Under the pieces are notes generated by a model. That model searched no databases and was not told the origin of the DNA. It was given only the letters and a program-made list of their open reading frames with translations. From Candidatus Thioglobus sp. (GTDB lineage: Bacteria > Pseudomonadota > Gammaproteobacteria > PS1 > Pseudothioglobaceae), in contig JAAOIF010000081.1 in the NCBI GenBank assembly GCA_015163925.1, positions 1-5,432 of the forward strand: a stretch of 5,432 bases of DNA, read 5' to 3'. Below, one piece after another: positions 5,263 to 5,432 of this stretch (position 1 is its first letter; each line of letters starts with the position of its first letter). The position numbers and the translations under genes are program-made.

Positions 5263-5432
5263 AATTGATGAAATTTTAAGCGCAAAAAAGCGTTCTTGCT
5301 TGTCTTTTAAATATTGAATTAACCCCGATTCAAACCACTCAGCAGATAGAGTTTTTATTAGTAAATAGCACTAAAATCCCAGAAAAATGAACACAAATCG
5401 CCCCTACATTTTCCTTGTCAAAATCGCCATTT

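Noticed and set aside
5320..5345. A GGTTTGAATC-like string on the - strand resembling a tRNA T-arm.
   Set aside because: The flanking bases do not pair into a T stem and no acceptor or anticodon arm can be built around it.
5416..5421. A perfect TTGACA on the - strand (5421-5416) as the -35 of a promoter for the exporter-ssb pair.
   Set aside because: No acceptable -10 box is found 16-18 nt downstream (the sequence there is ATTTGT-like).
5339..5431. A 30-codon open stretch on the - strand running in from the right edge and ending at TGA 5341-5339, just upstream of the exporter.
   Set aside because: It is short, matches no family I recognise and overlaps the conserved upstream extension of the exporter frame. 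It is compatible with chance.
5387..5432. ATG on the + strand at 5387 with an open frame to the right edge, considered as the uvrA start.
   Set aside because: The encoded residues (MNTNRPYIF) do not resemble the UvrA N-terminus and no Shine-Dalgarno precedes it. Fifteen codons are too few to call a gene.

Overview
The window comes from an AT-rich (roughly 40% GC by eye) bacterial chromosome, most likely a gammaproteobacterium. Three things suggest this. The MFS exporter is YajR-like and sits directly upstream of ssb, as in Pseudomonas, where uvrA lies next to the pair. The riboflavin genes run ribE-ribB-ribH-nusB. A small secreted Asn/Gly/Tyr/Trp-rich protein resembles sulfur-globule envelope proteins. 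The last point together with the low GC hints at a sulfur oxidiser of the SUP05/Thioglobus type; this is inference from protein character, not a database match.

Left edge (1-324): the end of an unrecognised membrane-like reading frame (2-151) overlaps what looks like the 3' remnant of a YihY/BrkB-family membrane protein. The remnant's reading frame is interrupted upstream and ends one base into ribE.

Riboflavin/nusB operon (324-2843, + strand): riboflavin synthase (ribE), a two-domain 3,4-dihydroxy-2-butanone-4-phosphate synthase with a degenerate GTP-cyclohydrolase-II-like tail (RibBX type), lumazine synthase (ribH) and the antitermination factor nusB. The first three genes overlap by 1-4 bases and nusB follows after 2 bases, so translation is probably coupled. 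RibB makes the four-carbon unit, RibH condenses it to lumazine, and RibE dismutates lumazine to riboflavin. The GTP cyclohydrolase II and RibD steps must be encoded elsewhere.

Middle (2844-3271, + strand): a possible promoter, a 100-residue secreted repeat protein with eight NNYG/NRYG-type units, and a strong UUCG-loop terminator at its end.

Right half: a HIT-family hydrolase (+ strand) with a 12-bp duplication that doubles its start codon. It meets ssb (- strand) tail to tail, and the two stop codons share bases. Upstream of ssb on the - strand is the YajR-like exporter. Its conserved N-terminus extends upstream of the first ATG into a stretch with no ATG, GTG or TTG start. The last 60 or so bases hold no recognisable gene; uvrA is predicted beyond the right edge.

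No RNA genes, CRISPR arrays, insertion sequences or riboswitches were seen. The most noteworthy items are the globule-like repeat protein, the missing conventional start of the exporter, the RibBX-type fusion and the interrupted yihY remnant.
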